NCBI GenBank assembly: GCA_003021705.1
Contig: PXRJ01000068.1
Location: 1-53,617 of the forward strand
Direction of reading: 5' to 3'
DNA length: 53,617 nt
Source of the DNA: Halobacteriales archaeon QS_3_64_16
GTDB taxonomy: Archaea; Halobacteriota; Halobacteria; Halobacteriales; Halococcaceae
The translations under genes and the position numbers were made by a program. Positions 16,489 through 25,736 of this stretch are shown here, one piece after another. Within the stretch, counting starts at the first letter, position 1, and the number at the start of each line of letters is the position of its first letter. Below the pieces are notes generated by a model. It made no database searches. It was given only the letters and a program-made list of their open reading frames with translations, and was not told the DNA's origin.

Positions 16489-17679
16489 CTAGCCGACCGG
16501 CCCGAACGCCTCCTCGTCGATGGCGCGTTCGATCCGATCGAAACCCGCCTCGATCCGGTCGCGGTCGTTCGCGAGGCTCACTCGGAGGAAGCCCTCGCCC
16601 GCCGCGCCGAACCCGCCGCCCGGCGCACAGACGACGCCGTACTCGGTCAGCAGGGACTCGGCGATCGCGAGGCTCGTTCCTTCCCATTCCCGGACGTCGA
16701 GAAAGGTATAGAAGGCCCCTTCCGGCTGGGGTGCGGACAATCCATCGATCTCCTCGATTCGATCGACGACGTACTCCCGGCGCTCCGCGAAGGCCTCCCG
16801 CATCGCTTCGATGGGCTCCTGGGGCCCGGTCAGCGCGGCGATCGCTCCATGCTGGGAGAGACTCGACGTACTCGCGGTCGTGCTCTCCCTGATGTTCGTT
16901 ACCTCGCTGATCACGCGCTCGGGTCCCGAGAGCCAGCCGACCCGCCACCCGGTCATCGCGTAGGTCTTCGAGCAGGAGTGCACTGTCAGGACGTGTCCGG
17001 GAGCATCGGTCCGGGCGGCAATCGACGTGGGTGGTCGGTCGTAGGTCAATCGGGCATACACCTCGTCGGCGATCACGTACGCATCGTTCGCGACGGCGGC
17101 CTCTACCACTCGCTCGATGGCCGCCGGGTCGTAGACCCGACCGGTGGGGTTCGAGGGCGTACAGAGCACGACCGCGGCCGTGGCCTCGCCCATGGCGTCG
17201 ATCACCCGGTCGGGATCGAGGGCGAACCCCTCGCTCGGATCGAGGGGGACCTCCACTGGCGTCGCGTCGGCGAGGTGTGCCTGGGTGAGGTAGTTCGGCC
17301 ACGTCGGGGTCGGGACGAGGATCTCACTTCCGGGGTCGGCGACCGTCAGCATTGCGAGGTGCAGCGCTTCCATCCCGCCGGAAGTGACCGTGATCTCGCT
17401 TTCGGGCTCGGCTTCCAGGCCGTACTCCTCAGAGAGGGTTCGAGAGATCGCTTCGCGGAGTTCGAGCAGGCCGGCGTTGGGCGTGTAGTGGGTGTGGCCC
17501 GCCCGGGCGGCCTCCGTGGCGGCTTCGATGATATGTGTGGGGGTATCGAAGTCGGGTTCGCCGACCTCCAGACGAACGAAGTCTCGTCCCGTCCGTTCCT
17601 CGCGCTCGGCCAGATCGAACATCTGTCTGATCGACGATCGTTCGCTCGCTCGCACCCGCTCGGTGAGTGCCGGAACCAT
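16489..17679 (-). CDS. PLP-dependent class I/II aminotransferase
   Basis: 396-residue fold type I enzyme of the aspartate aminotransferase subgroup. The PLP lysine is in HSCSKTYAMTGWRVGW (near residue 235), SNPTG marks the cofactor loop near residue 170, and FLRVSLANDRDRIEAG closes the C-terminus with the substrate-carboxylate arginine. The amino donor is probably aspartate or an aromatic amino acid, not decidable here. The frame stays open for 214 codons upstream, antisense to the arginine decarboxylase gene, but MVPALTERV at 17679 is where homologues start. The divergent neighbour is the arginine decarboxylase gene, 114 bases away. Confidence 0.9.
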   Translation of the reverse strand: MVPALTERVRASERSSIRQMFDLAEREERTGRDFVRLEVGEPDFDTPTHIIEAATEAARAGHTHYTPNAGLLELREAISRTLSEEYGLEAEPESEITVTSGGMEALHLAMLTVADPGSEILVPTPTWPNYLTQAHLADATPVEVPLDPSEGFALDPDRVIDAMGEATAAVVLCTPSNPTGRVYDPAAIERVVEAAVANDAYVIADEVYARLTYDRPPTSIAARTDAPGHVLTVHSCSKTYAMTGWRVGWLSGPERVISEVTNIRESTTASTSSLSQHGAIAALTGPQEPIEAMREAFAERREYVVDRIEEIDGLSAPQPEGAFYTFLDVREWEGTSLAIAESLLTEYGVVCAPGGGFGAAGEGFLRVSLANDRDRIEAGFDRIERAIDEEAFGPVG

Positions 17680-17793
17680 GATAGGTCGTGGGAAGCCCTC
17701 TCGAAAGACGTTTGCCCTCCTCGATTCCCTCTTCAGCGCTTCTCCGAGCCCGAACCGCACGGCCTTTGAGCGATCGCCGCCTAAGATCGAGTA

Positions 17794-18468
17794 ATGGGAC
17801 GCGTTCGGATCGTCTGGGGGAGTGGGACCGGACCGACGGTACTCGCTTCGTATGACGCCGCCCTCGCCGCCGCGAACGTACAGGACTACAACCTGGTCTG
17901 CGTGTCCTCGGTGCTCCCGGTCGATACCACCGTCTCGTTTGCAGGGACGGCACCCGACCTCGGGCCGGTCGGCGAGAAACTCACCGTCGTCGAAGCGCGG
18001 GAGACGGCTTCCAAAAGCGGTTTCGCGAACGCTAACGGCCCACTCGCTCGCTCGGACGAGGGGATGACCGATCGCCGGAGCGTCCAGGCCGGCCTCGGCT
18101 GGGCACGGGCGGCGAACGGTCGCGGGATCGTCTACGAAGCCACCGGCACCGATTCCGGCAGCGTTCGCAAGGGGATCGACGCCGGGCTTCGAGCCGGGTC
18201 TGCGCTGCGTGAACTCACCGCTACTTACACCGATCGCGTCGTTCTCTCGACGGACGGTGATAGCGAACGGATCGAAACCGGTAGCGAGGGTGACCCGCCG
18301 TCTTCGGATGGTCCTCGCCACGCCTCGATCGAGGCCGATCGGTCGGCCCCGCCAACCCCCCGCTCGGAGGGCGACGTTTCCCGCGGAACCGACACCGACC
18401 GACCTGAGAAAGAGTATCTGACGGCGGTCGTTCTCGCGGTCTACGGCGAGAGCGATCCCATTTTCTGA
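17794..18468 (+). CDS. pdaD: Pyruvoyl-dependent arginine decarboxylase
   Basis: 224 residues. Arginine decarboxylase that makes agmatine, needed in archaea for polyamines and for agmatidine in tRNA-Ile. It is made as a proenzyme that cuts itself at a Ser-Ser bond to generate the pyruvoyl group: VCVSSVLP places this at S38-S39. The glycine-rich N-terminus WGSGTGPT and GRGIVYEATGTDSGS near residue 110 are typical. A low-complexity insertion of about 50 acidic, Pro/Ser-rich residues (about 155-205) interrupts the last strand before EYLTAVVLAVYG and makes the protein longer than the usual 160-170 residues. Confidence 0.92.
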   Translation: MGRVRIVWGSGTGPTVLASYDAALAAANVQDYNLVCVSSVLPVDTTVSFAGTAPDLGPVGEKLTVVEARETASKSGFANANGPLARSDEGMTDRRSVQAGLGWARAANGRGIVYEATGTDSGSVRKGIDAGLRAGSALRELTATYTDRVVLSTDGDSERIETGSEGDPPSSDGPRHASIEADRSAPPTPRSEGDVSRGTDTDRPEKEYLTAVVLAVYGESDPIF

Positions 18469-18586
18469 TCAGCGACCCTCGAGTCGGTAGTGACGTGCGC
18501 CCGGTATCGTCCGACCCGCGAGCGACGGTCGGACATGGCTGGACTTTTAAGCGCCCGGCGTCGAGTTTGTCTCGACTGATTTCTCG

Positions 18587-18973
18587 ATGAACTGGAACGA
18601 CTCCTACGACGATTCGGAGACGACCGAGGGGAACGCAGGCACGAACGGCGACGCCGCAGCCGAGAATCGGACCCTCCGGTCGAACGCCAAAACCGTTGCC
18701 ACCCAGGTCAGATATCTCCTCCCCGCGGAGTACAGCGTCACCGGCGACGTGACCGACGGTACCAATGGTCCCCAAGCGTTCGTCGCGATCCAGCCGCCGA
18801 TCGGCCGCCCGATCACCGCGGGTTTCGGCATCGAGGAGTACACCGATAGCGAAGGTGACGGAACAGACATCCCTGACGAGGAGCGCGACGAGGTCGCCGC
18901 CGACCTCGCCGCCCGGGCCGCTATCCAGGTCAAGCAGGCCGTCAGCGACGGTCTCACCCCGACCGCGCGCTGA
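18587..18973 (+). CDS. Conserved haloarchaeal protein (DUF5811-like)
   Basis: 128 acidic residues, no membrane segment. The first 30 residues are low complexity; the core holds VRYLLPAEYSVTGDVTD and IQPPIGRPITAGFGIEEYT, then a helical end rich in Ala. I believe this is the Halobacteria-only family DUF5811, but the name is from memory. A TATA-like CTTTTAAG (18544-18551) lies 36-43 bases before the ATG, so a leader of about ten bases is likely. Function unknown. Confidence 0.65.
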   Translation: MNWNDSYDDSETTEGNAGTNGDAAAENRTLRSNAKTVATQVRYLLPAEYSVTGDVTDGTNGPQAFVAIQPPIGRPITAGFGIEEYTDSEGDGTDIPDEERDEVAADLAARAAIQVKQAVSDGLTPTAR

Positions 18974-19133
18974 GGCGTTCGACGATCGGGTCCGCCGAAC
19001 GACTCGAGCCCTCCCTCGAGCGTCTCCCAACCTGTTTCTAATCGAACTAATCCGATAGATCGACGAGCGTGTCGGTTAGACGGCTCTCAGTCGTCGATCG
19101 ACGAACCGACGTTCGATCGTCTACCCAGACTGC

Positions 19134-19670
19134 TCAGGCTTCCCGAACTGTTACCTCGAGGTTGCTCTCGGCGACATCGACGGTCATCATCGTTGGCCCG
19201 TCGGCCGGACCGACGCCGGTGGCCGACCCCGGATTCAGGATCCGGACGCCCTCGTGGGTCGTGTCCTCGACTGCGTGGCTGTGACCGCCGATGCCGACCA
19301 CCGGCTTCTCGGCTCTTGCCCGCGCGGTGTCGGCGACCGCGTCCAGCCAGTCCGCTCGATCGAACACGACCCCCTCCGAACTGGAGACCGCCCGCTCGAC
19401 GACGTTGATCATCCCGTGGCTAACGACGAACGTCGTTCCGTCGATCGCGGCCGACGCCACTGCCGGGAGATCGATAGTACCGGGATCGGCGTTCCCGTAG
19501 ACGGCGGTCAGGTCCGACGCGAGAGCCTCAACGTCGGCGAACGCGTCCACCGAGCCGAAATCTCCTGCGTGAACGACGTACTCGGCCTCGGCCACGTGTT
19601 CGCGAAACGCTTCGAGGAGTCCGGCCGCCTGCCCAGGAACGTGCATGTCCGAGAGTATCGCGACATCCAT
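19134..19670 (-). CDS. Calcineurin-like metallophosphoesterase (YfcE/MJ0936 type)
   Basis: 178-residue phosphodiesterase. Metal-binding motifs in order: AILSDMHVPG (D-x-H, residues 4-10), VVHAGDFGSVD (G-D, near 40), VYGNADPG (G-N-x-D, near 63), VVSHGMIN (near 88) and GIGGHSHAVED (G-H-S-H, near 130). The first motif reads SDMH, as in this clade. The substrate is probably a phosphodiester; not known physiologically. The ATG at 19670 is chosen over an upstream ATG because a TATA-like CTTTATCG on the minus strand (19693-19700) lies 23-30 bases before it. Confidence 0.88.
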   Translation of the reverse strand: MDVAILSDMHVPGQAAGLLEAFREHVAEAEYVVHAGDFGSVDAFADVEALASDLTAVYGNADPGTIDLPAVASAAIDGTTFVVSHGMINVVERAVSSSEGVVFDRADWLDAVADTARARAEKPVVGIGGHSHAVEDTTHEGVRILNPGSATGVGPADGPTMMTVDVAESNLEVTVREA

Positions 19671-19763
19671 AGGATCAACACAGCGGGCGGCCCGATAAAG
19701 TCCCGTGGCGCGGCGACTCGACCGTCCGGAGCCAAAATTTTCTACCGAGCGGCCGCCGGCCAC

Positions 19764-20036
19764 TCACTTCTCGCGGTCGGCCCCGTCGGGTGTCTCCGGC
19801 GGATCGTAAAACAGGGCGTAGCCGGTCGCGAGCAGTGCCGGCAGGCAGGCGATGAACAACGCGCCCGCGAGCGAGAGCGCCGAGAGCCAGGCGGTGAGTA
19901 CCCCGCTCACGAGCAACGCTGGGATCGTCAGTAGTAGCAGATCCGCGGGTGTGATCGTCGGCCGACGTTCGTTCAGCTCCCGCGCGAGCTCCCTCACTCG
20001 CCCGCCGGAGCGCGTGTCCGCCGACATGTCTTTCAC
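19764..20036 (-). CDS. Small two-helix membrane protein, unknown function
   Basis: 90 residues with two hydrophobic segments (about 32-55 and 57-77) between a charged N-terminus and an acidic tail. A clear TATA box, AATTAAAT at 20061-20068, stands 25-32 bases before the GTG at 20036 and 34-41 before the in-frame ATG at 20027. The GTG fits a leaderless transcript better. No family recognised. Confidence 0.6.
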   Translation of the reverse strand: MKDMSADTRSGGRVRELARELNERRPTITPADLLLLTIPALLVSGVLTAWLSALSLAGALFIACLPALLATGYALFYDPPETPDGADREK

Positions 20037-20060
20037 CAGGTGCTACTGGTGGCTGGTTCT

Positions 20061-20068
20061 AATTAAAT
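20061..20068 (-). promoter_or_regulatory. TATA box of the small two-helix protein gene
   Basis: AT-only octamer within an AT-rich patch (20058-20070), in a strongly GC-rich surrounding, 25-32 bases before the GTG at 20036. Confidence 0.55.
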
Positions 20069-20174
20069 CTAATGACTGCCTCGGCAAGCGGAGCTACGTA
20101 GAAGTGGTCGGGTGATTAAGCGGTGCGCTATGCGAGTTCACTTCCCGACTGGCGACTCGAGGCCATTAGTGGGT

Positions 20175-21989
20175 TCACTTTCCCCAGAAGGGATCGCGCT
20201 GACGGTGTTTGTCGAGGTACATCGAGAGCGCTTCGAGTTCGTCGGCCGGGATGTCGCCTTTGAGTTCCTGTTCGAGAACCTTCGCGTGTTTCTCGGGCAG
20301 TTCGCTCCAGAGCGTATCGCCCTCCTCGATCTGGCGGCCCACTGTCGGGCCGTCGATCGCGACGCTCACGCGCTCGCCGCTTCGGGCCTCATCGACGTCC
20401 TCGCCTTGTTCTTGAATACCTTTCACCTGGCCGACTCGGGAGGGGTCGCGCTCGGCGAAATCGACGACGCGGGCGTTTCGCTTGAGCGTCCCCGAAAGGA
20501 CTTCGACACCCATCACCGCGGGGTTCGACTGTCGGAAGACGTGATCCTCGAGAATTCGGAAGCGAGCCGGTCGGGAGATGTTCTCGAGGATCGCGTCCTG
20601 CTGGGCGCTCGCGCGTTCCTCGACGAACTCCTCGTAGTTCTCGACCAATCGGTAGATCACGTCGTTCGCGAAGATTTCTACTTCCTCCTGATCGGCGAGC
20701 CGCGAGGCGTCGTCCAACACGTCGGTGCTAAACGCGAGGATCATCCGGTGGTCGGCGTCGTTCGCGGTCTCTGCCACCCGGACGTCGCGCGGGGCGACCG
20801 CCCCGACCTCCGCGCGCACGATCGGTATCTCGGCGTCCTCCAAGGCGTCCGCGAGCGCTTCGAGACTCCCCAAGGTGTCGGCTTTGAGGACGACGCCTTC
20901 CTCCTCGGTGGTGACCTCGATGTCCGCGAGCTCCGATCGAACGATCTCGATCACGTCCTCCCGCTCGCGATCGCGGACCACACGCACCGGCGCGCCGGCT
21001 ATCGCGTCGCCCAGATCGGGGGCGGCGATCTTCACCCCGGCGGCGGCTCTCGCCGAGTCGACGCGCTCGAACCGACCCTCGGATCGGATCTCGGTGAGTT
21101 CGCGGGGCTGGAGCAGTGCCCGGACGTCGGTGACGATCGGTTCCCGCGAGCCGCCGACGACGATCGTGTCCTCAGCCCGGATCGTGCCGTCGTACAACAC
21201 GGTGTCGATCGTCTTCCCGAAGCCCTTCTCGTCCTTTACTTCGAGTACCGTGCCGGCTCCCGGCCCCGCGGCGTTGACGGCCATCTCTTCTTTGAGAAAG
21301 CGCTGGGAGAGACCCATAAGCACGGTCAAGAGGTCGGGCACCCCCTCGCCGGTCTCCGCAGAGAGGGGCACGACCCCGACGTTGTCCCCGAAGTTCTGCA
21401 CGCGCCAGTACATGTCCGCCGAGAAACCGTGCTCGGAGAGATCGCCGATGATCTCGTACAGTTGCTCGTCGAGCCGCGAGACCGCCCGGTCGCTCTGGGC
21501 CTCCCTCGATTGGCCGATCGGAGCCTCGTCCTGTGGGTCCCAGCCTGGGATCGTATCGACCTTGTTCGCCGCGACGACGAAGGGAGTCTGGGTACGTCGC
21601 AGTACGTCTAAGGACTCGATCGTCTGGGGCTGGAACCCATCGGAAACGTCGACGACGAGGATCGCGATGTCCGCGAGCGCACCCCCGCGTGCACGCAGCG
21701 TGGTGAAGGAGTGATGCCCCGGCGTGTCGATGAAGAGAAGCCCTGGAAGGTCGAAATCGTCGGGATCGACCAGCGAGCCCGCGAGTTCGGAGATCACCTC
21801 TAAGGGTACTGCCGTCGAGCCGATGTGTTGGGTGATCGCGCCGGCTTCCTCGCCGGTGACCGCAGAGCCCCGGATCCGATCGAGCAAGCTAGTCTTGCCG
21901 TGATCGACGTGGCCGAGCACCGCGACGATCGGCGTCCGGAGGGTTCCCGCAGACTCGTCCGCCTCGGTCGTGGCGTGAGTATCCGACAT
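20175..21989 (-). CDS. infB: Translation initiation factor IF-2 (aIF5B)
   Basis: 604-residue GTPase that promotes ribosomal subunit joining and initiator tRNA positioning. G motifs in order: GHVDHGKT (26-33), DTPGHHSF, AANKVDTIPGW and PLSAETGEG. Then come the domain II barrel, domain III and the C-terminal barrel ending in DKHRQRDPFWGK. Length matches archaeal aIF5B, without the long eukaryotic N-terminal extension. The frame is open 181 codons further upstream, but MSDTHATTEADES begins the family. The divergent PRC-barrel and nob1 genes form a compact ribosome-related neighbourhood, with a shared promoter region of about 240 bases. Confidence 0.97.
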   Translation of the reverse strand: MSDTHATTEADESAGTLRTPIVAVLGHVDHGKTSLLDRIRGSAVTGEEAGAITQHIGSTAVPLEVISELAGSLVDPDDFDLPGLLFIDTPGHHSFTTLRARGGALADIAILVVDVSDGFQPQTIESLDVLRRTQTPFVVAANKVDTIPGWDPQDEAPIGQSREAQSDRAVSRLDEQLYEIIGDLSEHGFSADMYWRVQNFGDNVGVVPLSAETGEGVPDLLTVLMGLSQRFLKEEMAVNAAGPGAGTVLEVKDEKGFGKTIDTVLYDGTIRAEDTIVVGGSREPIVTDVRALLQPRELTEIRSEGRFERVDSARAAAGVKIAAPDLGDAIAGAPVRVVRDREREDVIEIVRSELADIEVTTEEEGVVLKADTLGSLEALADALEDAEIPIVRAEVGAVAPRDVRVAETANDADHRMILAFSTDVLDDASRLADQEEVEIFANDVIYRLVENYEEFVEERASAQQDAILENISRPARFRILEDHVFRQSNPAVMGVEVLSGTLKRNARVVDFAERDPSRVGQVKGIQEQGEDVDEARSGERVSVAIDGPTVGRQIEEGDTLWSELPEKHAKVLEQELKGDIPADELEALSMYLDKHRQRDPFWGK

Positions 21990-22199
21990 TCGTATCACCC
22001 GAGAGAAGTCGTTCGGAGAGGGGCGCGGGCCGCATTTAAGCCCATCGTCACGACCCTTCGCCGGACGAAAGCACGGGGGGGGGAACACCGACGACACCGC
22101 TTTGGAAACGATACGGCACCGATCGCTTCCCGCCGCAGCCCGGAACTCGATCCGGTAGAATGCGGTCCGCCGCCGGTCCCCGACCCGGACCCCGTGGCG

Positions 22200-22206
22200 T
22201 TTATTA
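22200..22206 (+). promoter_or_regulatory. TATA box of the PRC-barrel/nob1 unit
   Basis: TTTATTA, 24-30 bases before the ATG at 22230. It overlaps the in-frame ATG at 22206, which makes that ATG unlikely to be in the transcript. Confidence 0.55.
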
Positions 22207-22229
22207 TGACGGACGCTATGGTAGGTCTC

Positions 22230-22475
22230 ATGCCCGAAATACTCGCCGAGAACCTCTCGGGGAAAGCGATCATGGGAGCCGACGGTGCAGAACTCGGGAT
22301 GCTCTATAACATCACGATGGACGCCGACACCGGCACCCTCCGTAATCTCGTCGTCGAACCCAGTGCCGCCGCGGAGAACGGAACCGACTTCGAGGGCGAC
22401 GGCGACGGCCACCTGCTCGTCCCCATTTCCCGTGTGCAGGCGGTCAAAGACCACATCATCATCCGCCGCGACTAA
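22230..22475 (+). CDS. PRC-barrel domain protein
   Basis: 81-residue single-domain PRC barrel: MPEILAENLSGKAIMGADG, then LGMLYNITMDADTGTLRNLVV, then LLVPISRVQAVKDHIIIRRD. Small archaeal PRC-barrel proteins are thought to act in RNA processing or ribosome assembly. It lies 15 bases before nob1 on the same strand, so cotranscription is almost certain. The start is set at 22230 by the TATA box; two in-frame ATGs upstream (22206 and 22218) are closer to or inside that box. Confidence 0.88.
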   Translation: MPEILAENLSGKAIMGADGAELGMLYNITMDADTGTLRNLVVEPSAAAENGTDFEGDGDGHLLVPISRVQAVKDHIIIRRD

Positions 22476-22490
22476 GGAAGGAACGACAGA

Positions 22491-22955
22491 ATGCACGTTC
22501 TCGATTCCTCGGCGTTCATTACCGAGTACCACACCACCGACGAGACGGCGACGACCCCGAGCGTCCGCGAGGAGCTAGAAGGCGAGAGCGTCTATCGCTA
22601 CGACGCGATGGAAGGCGCGGGGATGTACGTCCACGCTCCCGAAGAGGGCACCATCCAACGGGTCAGTCGGGCTGCGGATAACTCCGGCGACGGCGGCGTG
22701 CTCTCCGAGACGGACATCGGGCTTCTCGCGACCGCGTTCGAACTCGATGCCACTCTGGTGACCGACGACTACGCCATGCAGAACGTCGCGGGCCGTCTCG
22801 ACGTCGCTATCGAGGTCATCGCCCGGGAGGGGATCTCCGAGCAGCGCGAGTGGTCCTTCCAGTGCCAGGGCTGTGGCCGGGAGTTCGAGGAGGACAAGGA
22901 GCGCTGTCCGATCTGTGGGAGCGACCTCTCCCGGAAGAACCCCTCCGGGGCCTGA
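22491..22955 (+). CDS. nob1: Ribosome maturation endonuclease Nob1
   Basis: 154 residues: PIN domain plus zinc ribbon. Nob1 makes the final cut at the 3' end of 16S rRNA. PIN acidic residues are visible in MHVLDSSAFI (D5), LSETDIGLLATAFEL and LVTDDYAM. The ribbon is C-x2-C (CQGC) followed by C-x2-C (CPIC) near residues 123-143. It is downstream of the PRC-barrel gene with a 15-base gap and opposite to infB. Confidence 0.95.
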   Translation: MHVLDSSAFITEYHTTDETATTPSVREELEGESVYRYDAMEGAGMYVHAPEEGTIQRVSRAADNSGDGGVLSETDIGLLATAFELDATLVTDDYAMQNVAGRLDVAIEVIAREGISEQREWSFQCQGCGREFEEDKERCPICGSDLSRKNPSGA

Positions 22956-23112
22956 GCGCTGCCCCACGAGCGGCCGGCCTCCCGAGGTCGCCTCCGGACT
23001 ATCGTCCAGTCGCGCTGATCGGCGAACGTCTACCCCTGTTCCCGTGTAGGAGTCGGTAGCGGACGTATACTGTAACTACTCTTTTCATCCGGTGCTAATT
23101 TTTCTCGCCTGG

Positions 23113-24405
23113 ATGTCAGAGAAACAGTCCCGACGACGGTTCATGCAACTCACTGGCGCAGCGGTAAGTACAACAGTGGCGCTCGGTGCGGTGGGGTCGG
23201 CCGCTGCGGACAAGTATTCCTGGGAGGAAGTACCGTCTCCGACCGGCAGTACGATCTACGGTGCGGTCCAAACGCAGGAAGGTCCCTATGCCGTGGGCTC
23301 AAGCGGCGACGTCTTCGCCCGCCGGGTTGACGGCTGGGAGATGGTGCTCGACGACGGCCCGACGACACAGAGCAATCCTCTCCGTGCGTGTGACGTGACG
23401 AGCGACGGTCGGAACCTCTGGTTCGCCGGCGGTTCGGGCGTCGTCGGCCAGTACGACGTTTTCGACGAACAGCTCACCGACTACAGCGCGCCGAAAGGCA
23501 AGACGAGCACGTGGGAGGCGGTCGCGGCCGCGGGGAGTGCAGGCAGCGAGTTCGTCGGCCTCGCCAATGGCTCCGGGGAGTTCCTGCCTGGCACCAAGAA
23601 CGATCAAGGTGGGATGAACTGGGGAACGGTCGTGAAGCCGGGTGGCGGCTCCTCGATCAAGGGAATGGACTTCCTCGACAAGCAGGTCGGCTACGTCTGT
23701 GATACGAACGCGAAGGTCTACGAGACGACCGACGGCGGGAAGAGTTGGACGACGATCGGCATCGACGGCGGTAGCGTCGGCCTCTATGGGATCGCTGCGG
23801 TCTCGCGTGATCGCATCTACGTGACCGGCGGCGACGGGTCGATCTTCCGGTACAATGGCGCGGTCTGGACGAAGACCGACGCCGGCGGCACAGCACTGCT
23901 CGACATCGAGTTCGAGGCCGGCGAAGGGCTCGCCTCCGGCGGCAGCGGTAATCTATACGAGTACCGCGACCGGGAGGGCTGGAGCAAGGAAGACACCCCG
24001 ATGAGTGCGACCCTCCGTGGCGTCGCACTCGATCCCACGAGCACCTTCCCGGACGTCGCGGTCGGCTCCAGCGGGACGATCATCGAGCGTGGCCTCTACA
24101 CCGCGAGCGAGCCCAAGGACAACGAACTGATCGTCGACGGCTCGAAAGGGTCGGATGAACGAGTCAAGTATCGGGTCAGCGTCGACGGCGCGACCGAGGG
24201 CGTGCCCAACACCACCGAGGACACCGACGAAGTCGATTCCGATGTTTTAGACGGTAGCGTCGTGACTGGCCGAGTCCGCGGGGGACTCGATCGGTACCGC
24301 TTCTCGGGGTCAATCACGGACTTCACCGTCACGAGCGGCAGTCCCGCCGAGATCTACGTCGTCGTCAACGGCGATGTCATCGACGTCACCGACGGAACCA
24401 ACTAG
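23113..24405 (+). CDS. Tat-exported beta-propeller protein (YCF48/BNR-like)
   Basis: 430 residues. The N-terminus MSEKQSRRRFMQLTG is a twin-arginine signal, followed by a hydrophobic stretch ending in VGSAAAD, so the folded protein is exported. Repeated units with W at the start and G-x-x-G turns (for example ETTDGGKSWTTIGIDGG and DRIYVTGGDGSIFRYNG) indicate a beta-propeller of the YCF48 or sialidase-repeat type. A C-terminal beta domain (about residues 340-430) follows. No catalytic site seen. The ATG at 23113 is used because the twin arginines should be near the start. Extracellular binding or adhesion is the likely role. Confidence 0.8.
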   Translation: MSEKQSRRRFMQLTGAAVSTTVALGAVGSAAADKYSWEEVPSPTGSTIYGAVQTQEGPYAVGSSGDVFARRVDGWEMVLDDGPTTQSNPLRACDVTSDGRNLWFAGGSGVVGQYDVFDEQLTDYSAPKGKTSTWEAVAAAGSAGSEFVGLANGSGEFLPGTKNDQGGMNWGTVVKPGGGSSIKGMDFLDKQVGYVCDTNAKVYETTDGGKSWTTIGIDGGSVGLYGIAAVSRDRIYVTGGDGSIFRYNGAVWTKTDAGGTALLDIEFEAGEGLASGGSGNLYEYRDREGWSKEDTPMSATLRGVALDPTSTFPDVAVGSSGTIIERGLYTASEPKDNELIVDGSKGSDERVKYRVSVDGATEGVPNTTEDTDEVDSDVLDGSVVTGRVRGGLDRYRFSGSITDFTVTSGSPAEIYVVVNGDVIDVTDGTN

Positions 24406-24642
24406 AGGCGTCCGGACCCGAGAACGCACACAGTCAAATCCCTGCCTCTCTAGGACCGATCGACGCGATTCGCTTCGGGCCGGCGACGAGGGGAGTAGAC
24501 GAGCGAGACGACCACCCTCTCCGCGAGTATCTCGCCGCCCGGAGCGGAGGCTCGTCGGCAGTGAGGACTGCTGGCGGAGCCGGCTGCGATCACGACCATA
24601 TCGAACCGACCCAGGAGACGAGCGCTATACTGAATCGACCAC

Positions 24643-25701
24643 ATGACTCTCGTGAGCATCATTATCACGACGGACGACCCTCCCGAGGAACTCGGCGGGG
24701 CGATCGAAACGGCTCTGGACCAGACCCACGAGGCGATCGAGGTTCTCGTCGTCGACGACGGCTCGACCGGCGGCACGGCCGCCCTGTTCGATCGGTACGA
24801 GGCACGCGACGAACGGGTTCGTGCGTTCGACCGGCCGGCGAGCCATGGCGTTGCCGCCCGGCGCAACGACGCCCTCGAGCGGGCCCGTGGGGAGTACGTC
24901 TCTGTGCTCGACGCCGGTGATCGGTGGCACCCCGAGAAGATCGAGCGCCAACTCGCCGTCATCGACCCGCTCGACGAGGAGTGGGGAGCCGTCTCCACCG
25001 GCTGGATCACTACGCGAAACGGACGGACGACCGTGATCTACTCGCCCCGCAGCGACCGGCAGGGCGATATCTATCCGGCCGTCCTGCTCGGGTACGGTTT
25101 CGGGCCCTATTCGGGGTTGCTGATCCGTGCGGCGTGTTTCGAGACCGTCGGGGGATACGACACCGATCTGGGCTGTGGGGAAGAGTGGGACCACTGCATC
25201 CGCCTCGCCTGGGAGTACGACTACGCGGCCGTGAACGAGCCACTGGTCGAACACCGAATCCAGGATCGAAGCGCCGAGCAAAACGCTATCCGGAACCACA
25301 ACCGACCTCGGGGCTCGCGGGCGGTGACCGCTCGCCGACTCGAGAACGGAACCGGCCCGTATGGGTGCATCTGGCGCAAGCACGGCGCGGAGATACATTA
25401 TTACCCTGACTTCGAACGGCGATATCGTGCGCGCCGGGATCTCACTTGCGCTCGAATCGAACTCGACTGCGGGAACCGGCTTGCGGCACTGCAACGCGCC
25501 CGAGCGTCCATCGCGCGGGAGCCCTCGATCGGGGCGCTTTCGGTCGTCCTGCTCGCCTGTCTGGGCTCCCGTGCCACGAGTGGCGCTCGCCGGCTCGCCG
25601 GTCTCCAAGCCGACCGACGGCTGCGGGAGGAATCGATTTCCTTCCCTGCCCGTGCTGTCCGCCCTCGCGACCCGGCGGCCACGACCTCAGTGTCGAAGTA
25701 G
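24643..25701 (+). CDS. Family 2 glycosyltransferase
   Basis: 352 residues with a GT-A fold at the N-terminus: VSIIITTDDPPEELGGAIE, LVVDDGSTGGTAALF (residues about 35-50) and VSVLDAGDRW, where D-A-G-D takes the place of the metal-binding D-x-D. GCGEEWDHCIRLAW near residue 180 is the usual acceptor-side ED motif region. The C-terminal third is helical and basic, with no recognised domain. Substrates unknown; cell-surface glycan or glycolipid synthesis is likely. It converges on pgi with a 35-base gap. A gctatactg box lies about 20 bases upstream of the ATG. Confidence 0.85.
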   Translation: MTLVSIIITTDDPPEELGGAIETALDQTHEAIEVLVVDDGSTGGTAALFDRYEARDERVRAFDRPASHGVAARRNDALERARGEYVSVLDAGDRWHPEKIERQLAVIDPLDEEWGAVSTGWITTRNGRTTVIYSPRSDRQGDIYPAVLLGYGFGPYSGLLIRAACFETVGGYDTDLGCGEEWDHCIRLAWEYDYAAVNEPLVEHRIQDRSAEQNAIRNHNRPRGSRAVTARRLENGTGPYGCIWRKHGAEIHYYPDFERRYRARRDLTCARIELDCGNRLAALQRARASIAREPSIGALSVVLLACLGSRATSGARRLAGLQADRRLREESISFPARAVRPRDPAATTSVSK

Positions 25702-25736
25702 CGCTCTCTACGAACGACCGTACTCTCCTGGCTCGC

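Noticed and set aside
16432..17769. Long plus-strand open frame opposite the aminotransferase
   Set aside because: No protein-family character; the minus strand has all aminotransferase motifs.
17680..18321. 214-codon N-terminal extension of the aminotransferase
   Set aside because: The frame is open only because it is antisense to the arginine decarboxylase gene; the family N-terminus begins at 17679.
20112..21611. Long plus-strand open frame opposite IF-2
   Set aside because: It is the antisense shadow of a GC-rich gene; the minus strand encodes an unmistakable IF-2.
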